A DNA stretch of 51,121 nt, taken from positions 1 to 51,121 of the forward strand of contig CAXBNF010000018.1 in the NCBI GenBank assembly GCA_963977065.1. Direction: 5' to 3'. Numbering within the stretch: position 1 is the stretch's first letter; each line of letters begins with the position of its first letter. The notes under the pieces are model-generated. The model was not told where the DNA came from, searched no databases, and worked only from the letters and a program-made list of their open reading frames with translations. A program made the position numbers and the translations under genes. Below, piece by piece: positions 32,317-41,562 of the stretch. This stretch comes from Planktosalinus sp963977065 (lineage in GTDB: Bacteria; Bacteroidota; Bacteroidia; Flavobacteriales; Flavobacteriaceae).

Positions 32317-33432
32317 ATGAACTATTTTATGAACAAAACAGCTTTATTATTTGCGTTTTTTGCACTCACCCTTTTTGCCTGCCAAGACAAATATCCAGAT
32401 CTTGAAGACGGCGTTTATGCAGAATTTATAACAAACAAAGGCACCTTTGTAGCAAAACTATATCACGATCAAACTCCAAAAACTGTTGCTAATTTTGTTG
32501 ATTTGGCAGAAGGCAAAAATGGATTGGTTGATGAACAATACAAAGGAAAACCCTATTTTGATAGTCTTATTTTTCATCGTGTTATCAAAGATTTTATGAT
32601 TCAAGGGGGAGATCCTCTTGGAAATGGCACCGGAAACCCAGGGTATAGTTTTCCCGACGAAATTGTTGAAGGGCTTGTCCATGATAGAAAAGGAATTCTC
32701 TCCATGGCAAATTCGGGTCCCGGTACAAATGGTAGCCAATTTTTTGTTACAGTAAGAGAAACACCACACCTCAATGGCAGACATACTGTTTTTGGTGAAG
32801 TGGTATTAGGTATGGATGTTGTTGAAGCCATAAGTCTTGTTCCAACAGACCAACGTGACAAACCCATTGATGATGTAATCATTGAGAAAATGAACATAAT
32901 TAGAAAAGGAAATGTGAAAATGAATTCCTTTGAAAAAGAAATGGAAGAGGTTGAAAAAGAGCGTCTCGCAAAAGAAGAAAGACTCTCCAAAGTAAAGTCT
33001 GAAACAGCTATGATGTTTCAAGACTTGAAAGAAAATGCAGAAGAGCTTCCTTCAGGACTTAAAATGATCGTAACTGAAAACGGTGATGGAGAACAACCTA
33101 AGGAAGGACAAAGAGTCACACTCAATTATGAAGGTTATTTAGCAGATGGAACTCTCTTTGATTCAAATAAACTTGAAGTTGCAGAAAAATATGAAATGGT
33201 CGATGAGAGAAGACTTCAAGCGGGACAATACAGCCCCATGCCTGCTGAATACAGCTTAAATGCAGGATTAATCGCCGGATTTAAAGAAGGTATGCTTAAA
33301 CTGAAGGTGGGCGATGAAGCTGTTTTATTTATACCTCCACATCTTGGATATGGAGAAAATGGAGCAGGAAACGTAATTCCTCCCAATGCTGATTTAATAT
33401 TTAAAATTCAAATAGTTGAAGTTGTCAACTAA
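32317..33432 (+). CDS. Dual-domain cyclophilin-FKBP peptidyl-prolyl isomerase, lipoprotein
   Basis: A 371-residue lipoprotein (MNKTALLFAFFALTLFAC, with the start at 32317 or the ATG 12 bases on). The N-terminal cyclophilin domain (about 35-195) holds IFHRVIKDFMIQGGDPLGNG, NGSQFFVT and LNGRHTVFGEV, so the catalytic Arg and Phe/Gln residues are present. A charged coiled linker (about 200-235) leads to an FKBP domain (about 250-371) with VTLNYEGYLADGTLFDS and IPPHLGYGENGAG. Both isomerase types in one chain is the known but uncommon cyclophilin-FKBP fusion class. It probably assists folding of exported proteins alongside GldI. Confidence 0.9.
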   Translation: MNYFMNKTALLFAFFALTLFACQDKYPDLEDGVYAEFITNKGTFVAKLYHDQTPKTVANFVDLAEGKNGLVDEQYKGKPYFDSLIFHRVIKDFMIQGGDPLGNGTGNPGYSFPDEIVEGLVHDRKGILSMANSGPGTNGSQFFVTVRETPHLNGRHTVFGEVVLGMDVVEAISLVPTDQRDKPIDDVIIEKMNIIRKGNVKMNSFEKEMEEVEKERLAKEERLSKVKSETAMMFQDLKENAEELPSGLKMIVTENGDGEQPKEGQRVTLNYEGYLADGTLFDSNKLEVAEKYEMVDERRLQAGQYSPMPAEYSLNAGLIAGFKEGMLKLKVGDEAVLFIPPHLGYGENGAGNVIPPNADLIFKIQIVEVVN

Positions 33433-33456
33433 AAATTTCAATAAAAATAAATATTT

Positions 33457-33486
33457 AAGCGTTTCAGTTTTCTGAAACGCTTTTTT
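33457..33486 (+). terminator. Strong intrinsic terminator after the isomerase gene
   Basis: AAGCGTTTCAG (33457-33467) pairs perfectly with CTGAAACGCTT (33472-33482) around a TTTT loop, followed by a T-run to 33486. It ends the DHH-gldI-isomerase unit. Confidence 0.9.
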
Positions 33487-33517
33487 GTTTAATTTAAATT
33501 CAAATTCACTACCTTTA
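33485..33517 (+). promoter_or_regulatory. Possible promoter for the metallo-hydrolase gene
   Basis: TTG (33485-33487) is followed after 22 bases by TACCTTTA (33510-33517), one mismatch from TAnnTTTG. The TTG lies in the tail of the previous terminator. Confidence 0.35.
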
Positions 33518-33531
33518 ATAAAAATAAAACA

Positions 33532-34899
33532 TTGAATTCTGATGTCAAACTTCATTTTTTTGGCGCAGCCGGAACAGTAACCGGCTCCAAGTTTCTTCTT
33601 GAAACACCTCATTTAAATATACTTATTGATAGTGGAATGTTTCAGGGAATTAAAGAGCTTCGCTTGTTAAATTGGGAACCACTTCCTTTTCCTGCAAAAG
33701 ATATAGATTTAGTGATTCTCACTCACGGGCATTTAGATCACTGTGGATATTTACCAAAACTTGTTCAGCAGGGTTTTCAAGGACCAATTTATGGTACTTC
33801 TCCAACCTTAGCCATAGCAGGTGTTATATTAAGAGATAGTGCCGTTATTCAGGAAGAGGAAGCTAAACAAGCCAATGAAGAAGGCTACACCTCTCACGAC
33901 CCTGCTCTGCCCTTTTATACACTTGATGACGCTGAAAAAACCATCAAGCAATTCAAACCTCAAAAAATAGACACTTGGATTCCACTAGCCGAAAACCTGA
34001 AGTACAGACACCAAAGAAACGGACATATCATTGGGTCTACCTTTATTGAAATTGACCTAAACGAAAAGATTATTGTCTTTTCAGGGGATATTGGTCGTAA
34101 AAACGATGTATTACTTGATCCTCCCAAGAAACCGGAATGGGCTGATATTTTAGTGGTCGAAAGTACTTATGGAAACAAGCTTCATCTTAAAGATGATGCC
34201 GATCAATTGCTTATTGACTCCATTCACCAATGCATTCATAATAATGGCACTCTTATTATACCTAGTTTTGCGGTGGAACGCTTGCAAACATTGATGTATA
34301 AACTTTGGGAATTATACAATAAAAATAAAATCCCTGATATCCCCATTTTTGTGGATAGTCCAATGGGAAATGAAGTACTTACTATTTTCTCACAATTTGC
34401 AGACTGGCATAAGCTTACCCAAAGCGAATTCAATACAATGCAGGGACACTTCAATATCATCACAAGCTACAAGGATACCTGGAAAACCATCGATAATAAA
34501 CGTTCAAAAGTTATTATTGCCGGAAGCGGAATGGTCACCGGCGGCCGTGTCCTCACCTACTTGAGATATTATATCAACAAATCGGAAACCATCGTTTTAT
34601 TAGCAGGTTATCAAGCAGAAGGTACACGTGGACGCCAATTACAAGAGGGTGCTGACGAAATTAAACTTCATGGAAAATACATCCCCGTGAAAGCCACCAT
34701 AAAAACCATTCAAAGCCTCTCTGCTCACGCAGATCAAAGCGAGCTCATCGACTGGATGCGTTCCATTAAAAACATTCCCGAACATGTTTTTTTGGTTCAC
34801 GGTGAACCTACTGCTCTGGATGCCTTTCGGGTAAAAATAAAGGATGAGTTGCATTTAAAAGCAATTATTCCACATCTCAACGAGAGCTTTACGCTTTGA
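33532..34899 (+). CDS. Beta-CASP metallo-beta-lactamase-fold ribonuclease-like protein
   Basis: A 455-residue protein. The MBL domain has the zinc motif THGHLDHCGY (HxHxDH at 65-70) after FFGAAGTVTGSKFLLE. The beta-CASP insertion (VERLQTLMYKLWELY, PIFVDSPMG) and the C-terminal SLSAHADQSELIDW with VHGEP identify the CPSF-like RNA-specificity class. Homologues are endo- or exoribonucleases. The TTG at 33532 is the first possible start and gives LNSDVKLHFFGAAG. An ATG nearby at 33541 is out of frame. It is a monocistronic unit with its own upstream terminator and possible promoter. Confidence 0.88.
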   Translation: MNSDVKLHFFGAAGTVTGSKFLLETPHLNILIDSGMFQGIKELRLLNWEPLPFPAKDIDLVILTHGHLDHCGYLPKLVQQGFQGPIYGTSPTLAIAGVILRDSAVIQEEEAKQANEEGYTSHDPALPFYTLDDAEKTIKQFKPQKIDTWIPLAENLKYRHQRNGHIIGSTFIEIDLNEKIIVFSGDIGRKNDVLLDPPKKPEWADILVVESTYGNKLHLKDDADQLLIDSIHQCIHNNGTLIIPSFAVERLQTLMYKLWELYNKNKIPDIPIFVDSPMGNEVLTIFSQFADWHKLTQSEFNTMQGHFNIITSYKDTWKTIDNKRSKVIIAGSGMVTGGRVLTYLRYYINKSETIVLLAGYQAEGTRGRQLQEGADEIKLHGKYIPVKATIKTIQSLSAHADQSELIDWMRSIKNIPEHVFLVHGEPTALDAFRVKIKDELHLKAIIPHLNESFTL

Positions 34900-34992
34900 G
34901 AAGCAAACTATTTGGTTTCAAATTAACATTTTTTTTGTTTAATAATCCTTATTTTCGAAACTTCAAAACTCACTACTAGAAATCACCAAAAC

Positions 34993-37149
34993 ATGAAAAA
35001 TTTACAAACCAATCTCCTGAAATATTCACTTGGGATTACAACACTTTTACTATTTGCATCCTGTGCAGATACAAAAACCGAAAAAGAAGAACCTATGACC
35101 GAAAACGCATTACTGGCTGAATGGACAGGACCTTTCCAAGGTGTTCCGGCATTTGACAAAATGAATGTGGATGATTTGCAACCCGCTATGGAAACGGGAA
35201 TGGAAATGCATCTTGCAGAAATTAACGCCATTGCCAATAATCAAGAAGAACCCACTTTTGAAAACACCATTTTGGCTATGGAAAAAGCCGGTGAAGATAT
35301 CGGCCGTGTATTTTCATATTACGGTATCTGGAGCAGTAATATGTCAACTCCAGAATTTAGAGAAGTTCAAGGTGTTTTATCACCAAAAATTTCAGATTAC
35401 CGCTCAAAAATATCTCAAAACGAAGCCCTCTTTCAACGCATCAAAACTGTTTATGAAAATGCACAGAAAAATCCGCTGGAACCTGAGCAGCAACGTTTGG
35501 TTGAACTTACCTATCAGGAATTTGAAATGAATGGTGCCAATCTCGATTCAGCACAGAAAAAGCGCTATGCAGAAATCAATAAAGAGCTCGCAGCGCTTTA
35601 CACTACTTTTTCAAACAATGTGTTGCACGATGAAGAAAACTATGTGACATACATCACTGGTGACCAGCTAAGCGGGTTGCCCGAATCATTTGTAAACGCA
35701 TCCGCGAAAGCAGCTACAGATCGTGGAGAAGAGGGTAAATATGCCATTACAAACACCCGTTCTTCAATGGATCCTTTCCTTACTTATTCTGATGAAAGAG
35801 ACCTTCGTGAAAAAGTATGGCGCACTTACTACTCCCGTGGTGACAACCAAGATGAATATGACAACAATGATGTGATTGCCCAAATTTTAAAATTACGCCA
35901 CGAGCGCGTTCAATTATTGGGATATGAAAATTTTGCGGAATGGCGTTTGCAAGACCGCATGGCTAAAAACCCTGAAAATGCCATGGAATTAATGGAAACC
36001 GTCTGGCCTGCTGCCCTTGCACGAGTTGAAGAAGAAGTTGCAGAAATGCAAGCCATCGCTGATGCTGAAGGTGCCGATATCACCATCGAGCCCTGGGATT
36101 ACAGATACTATGCTGAAAAAGTAAGAAAAGCCAAATATGACCTTGACTCAGACGAAGTCAAACAATATTTGGAATTAAACAATCTTACCGATGCTATTTT
36201 TTATGTAGCCGGTGAGTTGTTCAACTATGACTTTAGACCCATTACAGATGGAAGTATCCCTGTTTTTCACGAAGATGTAAAAGTTTGGGAAGTAACTGAT
36301 AAAGATGCGGGCGATCATATTGGATTGTTTTATTTAGACCCTTTTGCCCGTCAAGGAAAACGCTCTGGTGCTTGGGCGACTCAATATAGAAGCCACGCCA
36401 ATTATGATGGAAAACGCACAGTGCTAGCTTCAAATAACTCAAACTTTGTTAAAGCTGCTCCCGGCGAATCTGTTTTAATCTCTTGGGACGATGCTGAGAC
36501 CTTTTTCCACGAATTTGGCCACGCATTGCACTTCTTGTCTTCTGAGGTAAAATACCCCACATTAAACGGAGGCGTAAGAGATTATACCGAATTTCAATCA
36601 CAATTACTTGAGCGTTGGTTATATACAGATGAAGTCATTAACCGCTATTTAAAGCACCACAAAACCGGAGAAGTTATTCCGGCTGCTTTGGTTGAAAAGG
36701 TTAAAAATGCATCCACGTTTAACCAAGGTTTTGCTACGACAGAATTTTTGGGTTCCGCTTTAATGGACATGAAATACCACACCGTAGATCCTGAAGGTAT
36801 CAATCCGCGTGAGTTTGAAAAGGAAACCTTAGATGCTTTGGGAATGCCTAAGGAAATTGTGATGCGACACCGCACACCTCATTTTGGACATGTTTTCTCC
36901 GGCGAAGGGTATGCAACGGCATATTATGGATATATGTGGGCTGATGTTTTAACAAGTGACGCTGCTGAAGCTTTTGAGCAAGCACCCGGCGGATTCTATG
37001 ATGAAGAAATGGCAGACAAACTGGTGAAATACCTTTTTGCTCCTCGCAATGCGATGGACCCTGCAGAAGCATACAGATTATTTAGAGGAAGAGATGCAAC
37101 TATTGACGCTTTGATGCGCGATAGAGGCTTTCCTGTACCTAAAAAGTAA
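34993..37149 (+). CDS. M3-family peptidyl-dipeptidase (Dcp-like), lipoprotein
   Basis: A 718-residue thimet-oligopeptidase-type metallopeptidase. The lipoprotein signal (MKNLQTNLLKYSLGITTL then LLFASC) suggests envelope location. The zinc motif FFHEFGHALHFL (HExxH near residue 507) and downstream FSGEGYATAYYGYMW match the Dcp subgroup. It would cleave dipeptides from short peptide C-termini. E. coli Dcp is soluble, so the lipid anchor is a Bacteroidota variation. It is a single gene between the metallo-hydrolase and a VOC gene. Confidence 0.9.
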   Translation: MKNLQTNLLKYSLGITTLLLFASCADTKTEKEEPMTENALLAEWTGPFQGVPAFDKMNVDDLQPAMETGMEMHLAEINAIANNQEEPTFENTILAMEKAGEDIGRVFSYYGIWSSNMSTPEFREVQGVLSPKISDYRSKISQNEALFQRIKTVYENAQKNPLEPEQQRLVELTYQEFEMNGANLDSAQKKRYAEINKELAALYTTFSNNVLHDEENYVTYITGDQLSGLPESFVNASAKAATDRGEEGKYAITNTRSSMDPFLTYSDERDLREKVWRTYYSRGDNQDEYDNNDVIAQILKLRHERVQLLGYENFAEWRLQDRMAKNPENAMELMETVWPAALARVEEEVAEMQAIADAEGADITIEPWDYRYYAEKVRKAKYDLDSDEVKQYLELNNLTDAIFYVAGELFNYDFRPITDGSIPVFHEDVKVWEVTDKDAGDHIGLFYLDPFARQGKRSGAWATQYRSHANYDGKRTVLASNNSNFVKAAPGESVLISWDDAETFFHEFGHALHFLSSEVKYPTLNGGVRDYTEFQSQLLERWLYTDEVINRYLKHHKTGEVIPAALVEKVKNASTFNQGFATTEFLGSALMDMKYHTVDPEGINPREFEKETLDALGMPKEIVMRHRTPHFGHVFSGEGYATAYYGYMWADVLTSDAAEAFEQAPGGFYDEEMADKLVKYLFAPRNAMDPAEAYRLFRGRDATIDALMRDRGFPVPKK

Positions 37150-37189
37150 TTTTTTTTAAAATAAATTCATTTTATATAAAATCTTAATT

Positions 37190-37603
37190 ATGAGTTCATT
37201 TCATTTTGCCTTTAAAGTTAAGGATATTGAGTCCACACGCAAATTTTATATTGACCTCTTAGGTTGTAAAGAGGGGCGTTCTACTGAAAATTGGATTGAT
37301 TTTAATTTTTTTGATAATCAATTATCAGCACATATCAGTAAAGATTTTCCAAAACCGGATTACTGTGGAAGTGTAGATGACATTAAAGTACCCATCCCTC
37401 ATTTTGGTTGTTTATTGACCATTAAAGAGTTTGAAAACCTGCAGATAAAACTTGAGAATGCTCACATTGATTTTATTATAAAGCCTACAAAAAGATATGA
37501 AGGAAAAGTTGGTGAACAATTGACACTTTTTGTTTTTGATTATAGTGGTAATCCTCTGGAATTTAAAGCCTTCACAAATGAAAATGAAATTTACCTTGTA
37601 TAG
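37190..37603 (+). CDS. VOC-superfamily (glyoxalase-fold) protein
   Basis: A 137-residue protein with the two-module beta-alpha-beta-beta-beta layout: FHFAFKVKDIESTRKFYIDL at the start and FVFDYSGNPLEFKAF near the end, the latter carrying the usual terminal metal-ligand glutamate. It could be a dioxygenase-like, glyoxalase or resistance protein; the substrate cannot be predicted. It lies 40 bases after the M3 gene. Confidence 0.8.
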   Translation: MSSFHFAFKVKDIESTRKFYIDLLGCKEGRSTENWIDFNFFDNQLSAHISKDFPKPDYCGSVDDIKVPIPHFGCLLTIKEFENLQIKLENAHIDFIIKPTKRYEGKVGEQLTLFVFDYSGNPLEFKAFTNENEIYLV

Positions 37604-37747
37604 CGTCCAAGCTGAACATTTCAATCTGTGAATCATTATTACTTTTTTATTAACACAAATACAATACTACTTATCCACTTCTAGGTGGAACTAAAGATTT
37701 GTTATTCTGGTCTTAAATGATGAACTTTGTTAAGTTAATAATTTGAT

Positions 37748-37918
37748 ATGGACTGGTTTTCGACAGAGAATGATTTGCTATGGTATATTGGTTTTATCAT
37801 TGTATTTTTTGCTTTTTTTATTTGGAACAATATGCGTTTAAAACGTAATAGATACAACCGTAAAAATCGCAATTTCAAAAAACGCTATATGGATCGTAAA
37901 AGCAATCAAAAAGAATAG
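37748..37918 (+). CDS. 56-aa single-pass membrane protein
   Basis: A small ORF with ATG 37748 and TAG 37916-37918. It encodes MDWFSTENDLLWYIGFIIVF followed by more Phe/Ile, giving one transmembrane helix (about 10-26), then a strongly basic tail of about 30 residues (RLKRNRYNRKNRNFKKRY). The codon pattern and clean helix-plus-basic-tail layout support it being real. Short basic membrane proteins of this type are common but poorly described in flavobacteria. It is 44 bases before miaE and may be co-transcribed. The function is unknown. Confidence 0.6.
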   Translation: MDWFSTENDLLWYIGFIIVFFAFFIWNNMRLKRNRYNRKNRNFKKRYMDRKSNQKE

Positions 37919-37962
37919 AATCACCATAAGGTTACTCAATCTCATCAAATACTTCAATTAAA

Positions 37963-38544
37963 ATGCTCGGATTAAAATTACCCACAGACCCTCGTTGGGT
38001 TAGAATTGTTGAAAAAAACATTGAAGAAATACTAACAGACCACGCATATTGTGAACAAAAAGCAGCTTCAACAGCCATTTCTCTGATAGTAAGTTTTCCT
38101 GAGTATTCTGAGCTTGTTGAAGAAATGGTGGCACTTGTCAAAGAAGAAATTAGCCATTTTAAAATGGTGCATGACAGAATTTTAGAACGAGGTTGGGTTA
38201 TGGGAAGAGACCGTAAAGACGACTATGTCATCGCATTGCATAAATTTTTTCCAAAAGGAGGAAGCAGAACCACACAACTTGTTCACAGGTTGTTGTATGC
38301 CGCTTTGATTGAAGCCCGGAGCTGTGAACGATTTAGATTGTTGTCTGAAGAAATAAATGATGAAGAACTCCGCCAATTTTACCGGAAGTTGATGGTCTCT
38401 GAAGCCAATCACTATACGATGTTCTTGGGCTTTGCTAGAAAATATGGAGATTTAGAAGAAGTGAATCAAAAGTGGCAGGATTTACTTGATTATGAAGCAG
38501 AGATAATGAAAGAATTAGGCAAAAGGGAACATATTCACGGGTAA
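37963..38544 (+). CDS. miaE: tRNA 2-methylthio-N6-isopentenyl adenosine hydroxylase
   Basis: A 193-residue ferritin-like diiron protein. It shows the MiaE pattern LTDHAYCEQKAASTAISLIV, VKEEISHFKMVHDRI, LIEARSCERFRLLSEE and SEANHYTMFLGFARKYG, containing the carboxylate and His ligands of the diiron centre. It hydroxylates ms2i6A at position 37 of tRNA, using O2. It is convergent with ppx, with only 10 bases between the stops. Confidence 0.9.
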   Translation: MLGLKLPTDPRWVRIVEKNIEEILTDHAYCEQKAASTAISLIVSFPEYSELVEEMVALVKEEISHFKMVHDRILERGWVMGRDRKDDYVIALHKFFPKGGSRTTQLVHRLLYAALIEARSCERFRLLSEEINDEELRQFYRKLMVSEANHYTMFLGFARKYGDLEEVNQKWQDLLDYEAEIMKELGKREHIHG

Positions 38545-38554
38545 ATTTAAGTTT

Positions 38555-39469
38555 TTAGGAAGAACTGATTTCTATATCTTTTGCCAGTTCCTCTTTATAT
38601 AAGCTTTTTATAATTCCATCAGACAAACCAATTTTTGGAACAAGTATTTTTCTTGCTTTACTCCATTTCATCGCTGAAAGATAGATGCGGGTTGCGTGAA
38701 TAATAACATCTGCCCTATCCGGATTCATATCCATTTCAACCACTCTTTCCTCATAAGAATAGTTTTGTATCAATTCAAAATAGTTTGCCAGATAAATATA
38801 GGAAAGGGATTTGCCAAGAGCTTTTCCGCTTTGTTTGAAAATACTGTTAATGTTACCTCCGGAACCAATTAATGAAATTTTGGAATAGTGCTTTGTTTCT
38901 TTTTTTATCCACTCCTCTACTTCTTCCCAAATAGTATCTGAAACCATATTGTTCAAAAGCCGCACTGTTCCCAGTCTAAATGATTTTGATGTTATTGTGT
39001 TGCCGTTTGAAAAAATCGTAAACTCAGTACTTCCACCACCCACATCAACATAGAGAAAGGTTTTGTCAACCATGATTAAATCTTTAATGTCTGTTGAAGC
39101 AATAATGGCCGCTTCATCATTTCCATCTATGACTTGAATACTAATTGCCGTTTTCTTATAGATTTTATTGACTATTTCTTTTCCATTTTCAGCCTCGCGC
39201 ATCGCTGAAGTTGCACAGGCTCGGTATTTTGCAACTTTATGAGATTTCATCAACAATTTGAAAGCATTCATTGTATCAATAAGGCGCAACATATTTTCCT
39301 CTGTAATGTTTTTGTGTTGAAAAACATCTTCACCAAGCCTTATTGGAACACGCACCAATGAAGTTTTCTTAAATATAGTTTGCTGTCCGTCTCTTTCAAT
39401 GATTGTTGCGATGAGAAGCCTCACAGCATTTGAACCAATGTCGATAGCACCATATTTTTGAATCTTCAT
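38555..39469 (-). CDS. Ppx/GppA-family exopolyphosphatase
   Basis: A 304-residue protein of the ASKHA fold with phosphate-1 motif AIDIGSNAVRLLIA (9-22), YVDVGGGSTEFTIF and LIGSGGNINSIFKQ. It is at the short end of the family and has only the catalytic domains, without the C-terminal HD-like extension. It hydrolyses terminal phosphates of polyphosphate or pppGpp. It is 17 bases downstream of ppk1, so synthesis and breakdown enzymes share a transcript. Confidence 0.9.
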   Translation of the reverse strand: MKIQKYGAIDIGSNAVRLLIATIIERDGQQTIFKKTSLVRVPIRLGEDVFQHKNITEENMLRLIDTMNAFKLLMKSHKVAKYRACATSAMREAENGKEIVNKIYKKTAISIQVIDGNDEAAIIASTDIKDLIMVDKTFLYVDVGGGSTEFTIFSNGNTITSKSFRLGTVRLLNNMVSDTIWEEVEEWIKKETKHYSKISLIGSGGNINSIFKQSGKALGKSLSYIYLANYFELIQNYSYEERVVEMDMNPDRADVIIHATRIYLSAMKWSKARKILVPKIGLSDGIIKSLYKEELAKDIEISSS

Positions 39470-39486
39470 TTTAATTGTTTTTACTT

Positions 39487-41562
39487 TTAGTTAATCTCTA
39501 ACTTGTTTAGATAATAATTATAGGTTTCAATTTGAGAACGCACTTTTGGATTGTTATCAATTTTATAAGCGTTGTCTTGTTTCGCCGAAATAACTCTCGC
39601 TTTTACATTGTCGCTCCAGCAAATATCAAAAGTTTCTTGTAACTCTTTCTGAATGTCCTTATCGTAAATGGGACAGGCAATTTCGACTCGAGTGTCCAAA
39701 TTTCGGGACATAAAATCTGCAGAGGAAATATAATATTTTGGCGAACCCCCATTTTCAAAAATATACATTCTCGGGTGTTCTAAAAATTTATCAACAACAC
39801 TGATTACTTCAATGTTCTCACTCAAACCTTTAATCCCGGGGATTAGACAGCAAATTCCTCGCACAATCATTTTAATTTTAACTCCGGCTTGGCTTGCTTC
39901 ATAAAATTTGTCAATCATTGCTGTATCTGAAAGACTGTTTAATTTTAATTGTATTCCGCAAGTTTTACCCTTTTTGCTATTCTCTATTTCAGTATTAATC
40001 AGAGCGTAAATTGCATTGCGGGTATAATGTGGAGACACAAGCAAATGACGGTATTTTTTTACTTTGTAGTTTATTTGAAAAAAATCAAATACTTTATTGA
40101 CTTCTTTGAGTATCTTTTGATTGGCTGTAAAAAGTGTATAGTCTGTATATAATTTTGCGGTGGATTCATTAAAATTTCCGGTGCTTATAAATCCATACCT
40201 CACGACTTTACCGTTTTCAACTCTGTCAATGACGCACGCTTTGCAATGCACTTTGAGACCGGGAACACCAAAGATAACTTTGACACCTTCATCTTGCATT
40301 TGTTCAGCATAACTTATGTTTGCTTCTTCATCAAATCGCGCCTGAAGTTCTATTTGAACCGTAACGTCTTTTCCATTTTTCTTGGCATTTATAATGGAAC
40401 TGGCAATATTTGATATTTTTGCAAGCCTGTAAATAGTAATCTTGATGCTTTTTACTTTGGGATCTATGGCGGCTTCCCGTAAAAATTTAATCAAATAAGC
40501 AAATGATTGATAGGGTGCATAAAGTAAATAGTCTTTTTTTGCAATTTTTTCAAGCACACTCCCCTGTAAAACTAAACCGGGCACCGGAAGAGGTTGATTT
40601 TTTTCATAAAATAAATCTTTCAAGCCCACATCAGGAAAATTCATATAATCCCTACGGTTGTGATAGCGGCCTCCGGGTATGAGGCTGTCTGTGTTGTGAA
40701 TACCCATTTTTTTGAGAAGGTAATCAAGTGTTTCGGTATCGATTTCTTTATCATAAACAAACCTCACAGGGTCACCAATGCGACGATCTTTAACACTTTC
40801 TGAAAGCTTCTCAAGAAAACTTTTGCTCAAATCGCTATCAATATCCAGCTCTGCATCGCGGGTGATTTTAATCATATTTGCCTGAAGGCTTTCATAATTA
40901 AAAATATTAAATATAAAATGCAAACAGTGTCTTATTAAATCATCCAAAAGAATGATATAATGATTGCCATCCTTTCTTGGGAGTTCTATAAAGCGGTCTA
41001 TGGATTTTGGTAATTCTATAAGTGAGTAAACTTTGCCTGTTGAGAACACTTTATCTTCAGGCTTCATAGACATTTTAACAACAAGGTATGCAGCGCTGTC
41101 TTTCAACAACGGGAACTCATCAACTTCATTAAGAACAATCGTCATCAAAGCCGGTCTTACCTTTTGAACAAAAAAATCTTTGATAAACTCACTCTGATCG
41201 GGTGTAATCTCTGTTTCATCAATTACAAAAACTCCTTCTTCTCGTAAAGCTGTTTGAATTTCCTGAAGAATTTTAAGGCTTTCGGTTTGCTGGGCGATTA
41301 CTATGTTTGTGATTTGTTCTAAAAGGTCTTTGGCTTTGATACCGCCAAGCTCACTTTTTCCGGTTTTACCGGCGAGGTCAATACGTTTGATAGTGGCATA
41401 CCTTACTTTGAAAAATTCGTCGAGATTGTTTGAGAAAATTCCTAAGAAACGTAAGCGTTCTATTAAAGGAACTGAAGGATCTTCTGCCTCTTGTAATACC
41501 CTGGCATTGAATTGTAACCAACTTAACTCTCTGTTTATATATGGATTTTGATTTTTTATCAT
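39487..41562 (-). CDS. ppk1: Polyphosphate kinase 1
   Basis: A 691-residue, full-length PPK1. The N-terminal domain starts NPYINRELSWLQFNARVLQE. The catalytic domains hold the phosphorylated-histidine motif GLKVHCKACVID and GNFNESTAKLYTDYTLF, plus the second PLD-like motif YYISSADFMSRNLDTRVEI. It makes polyphosphate from ATP at the membrane. Its ATG overlaps the sixA stop by one base (TAATG), and ppx follows after 17 bases, forming a polyphosphate operon. Confidence 0.95.
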   Translation of the reverse strand: MIKNQNPYINRELSWLQFNARVLQEAEDPSVPLIERLRFLGIFSNNLDEFFKVRYATIKRIDLAGKTGKSELGGIKAKDLLEQITNIVIAQQTESLKILQEIQTALREEGVFVIDETEITPDQSEFIKDFFVQKVRPALMTIVLNEVDEFPLLKDSAAYLVVKMSMKPEDKVFSTGKVYSLIELPKSIDRFIELPRKDGNHYIILLDDLIRHCLHFIFNIFNYESLQANMIKITRDAELDIDSDLSKSFLEKLSESVKDRRIGDPVRFVYDKEIDTETLDYLLKKMGIHNTDSLIPGGRYHNRRDYMNFPDVGLKDLFYEKNQPLPVPGLVLQGSVLEKIAKKDYLLYAPYQSFAYLIKFLREAAIDPKVKSIKITIYRLAKISNIASSIINAKKNGKDVTVQIELQARFDEEANISYAEQMQDEGVKVIFGVPGLKVHCKACVIDRVENGKVVRYGFISTGNFNESTAKLYTDYTLFTANQKILKEVNKVFDFFQINYKVKKYRHLLVSPHYTRNAIYALINTEIENSKKGKTCGIQLKLNSLSDTAMIDKFYEASQAGVKIKMIVRGICCLIPGIKGLSENIEVISVVDKFLEHPRMYIFENGGSPKYYISSADFMSRNLDTRVEIACPIYDKDIQKELQETFDICWSDNVKARVISAKQDNAYKIDNNPKVRSQIETYNYYLNKLEIN

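Noticed and set aside
32601..32990. Minus-strand 129-codon ORF inside the isomerase gene
   Set aside because: It lies entirely antisense to a well-supported cyclophilin domain.
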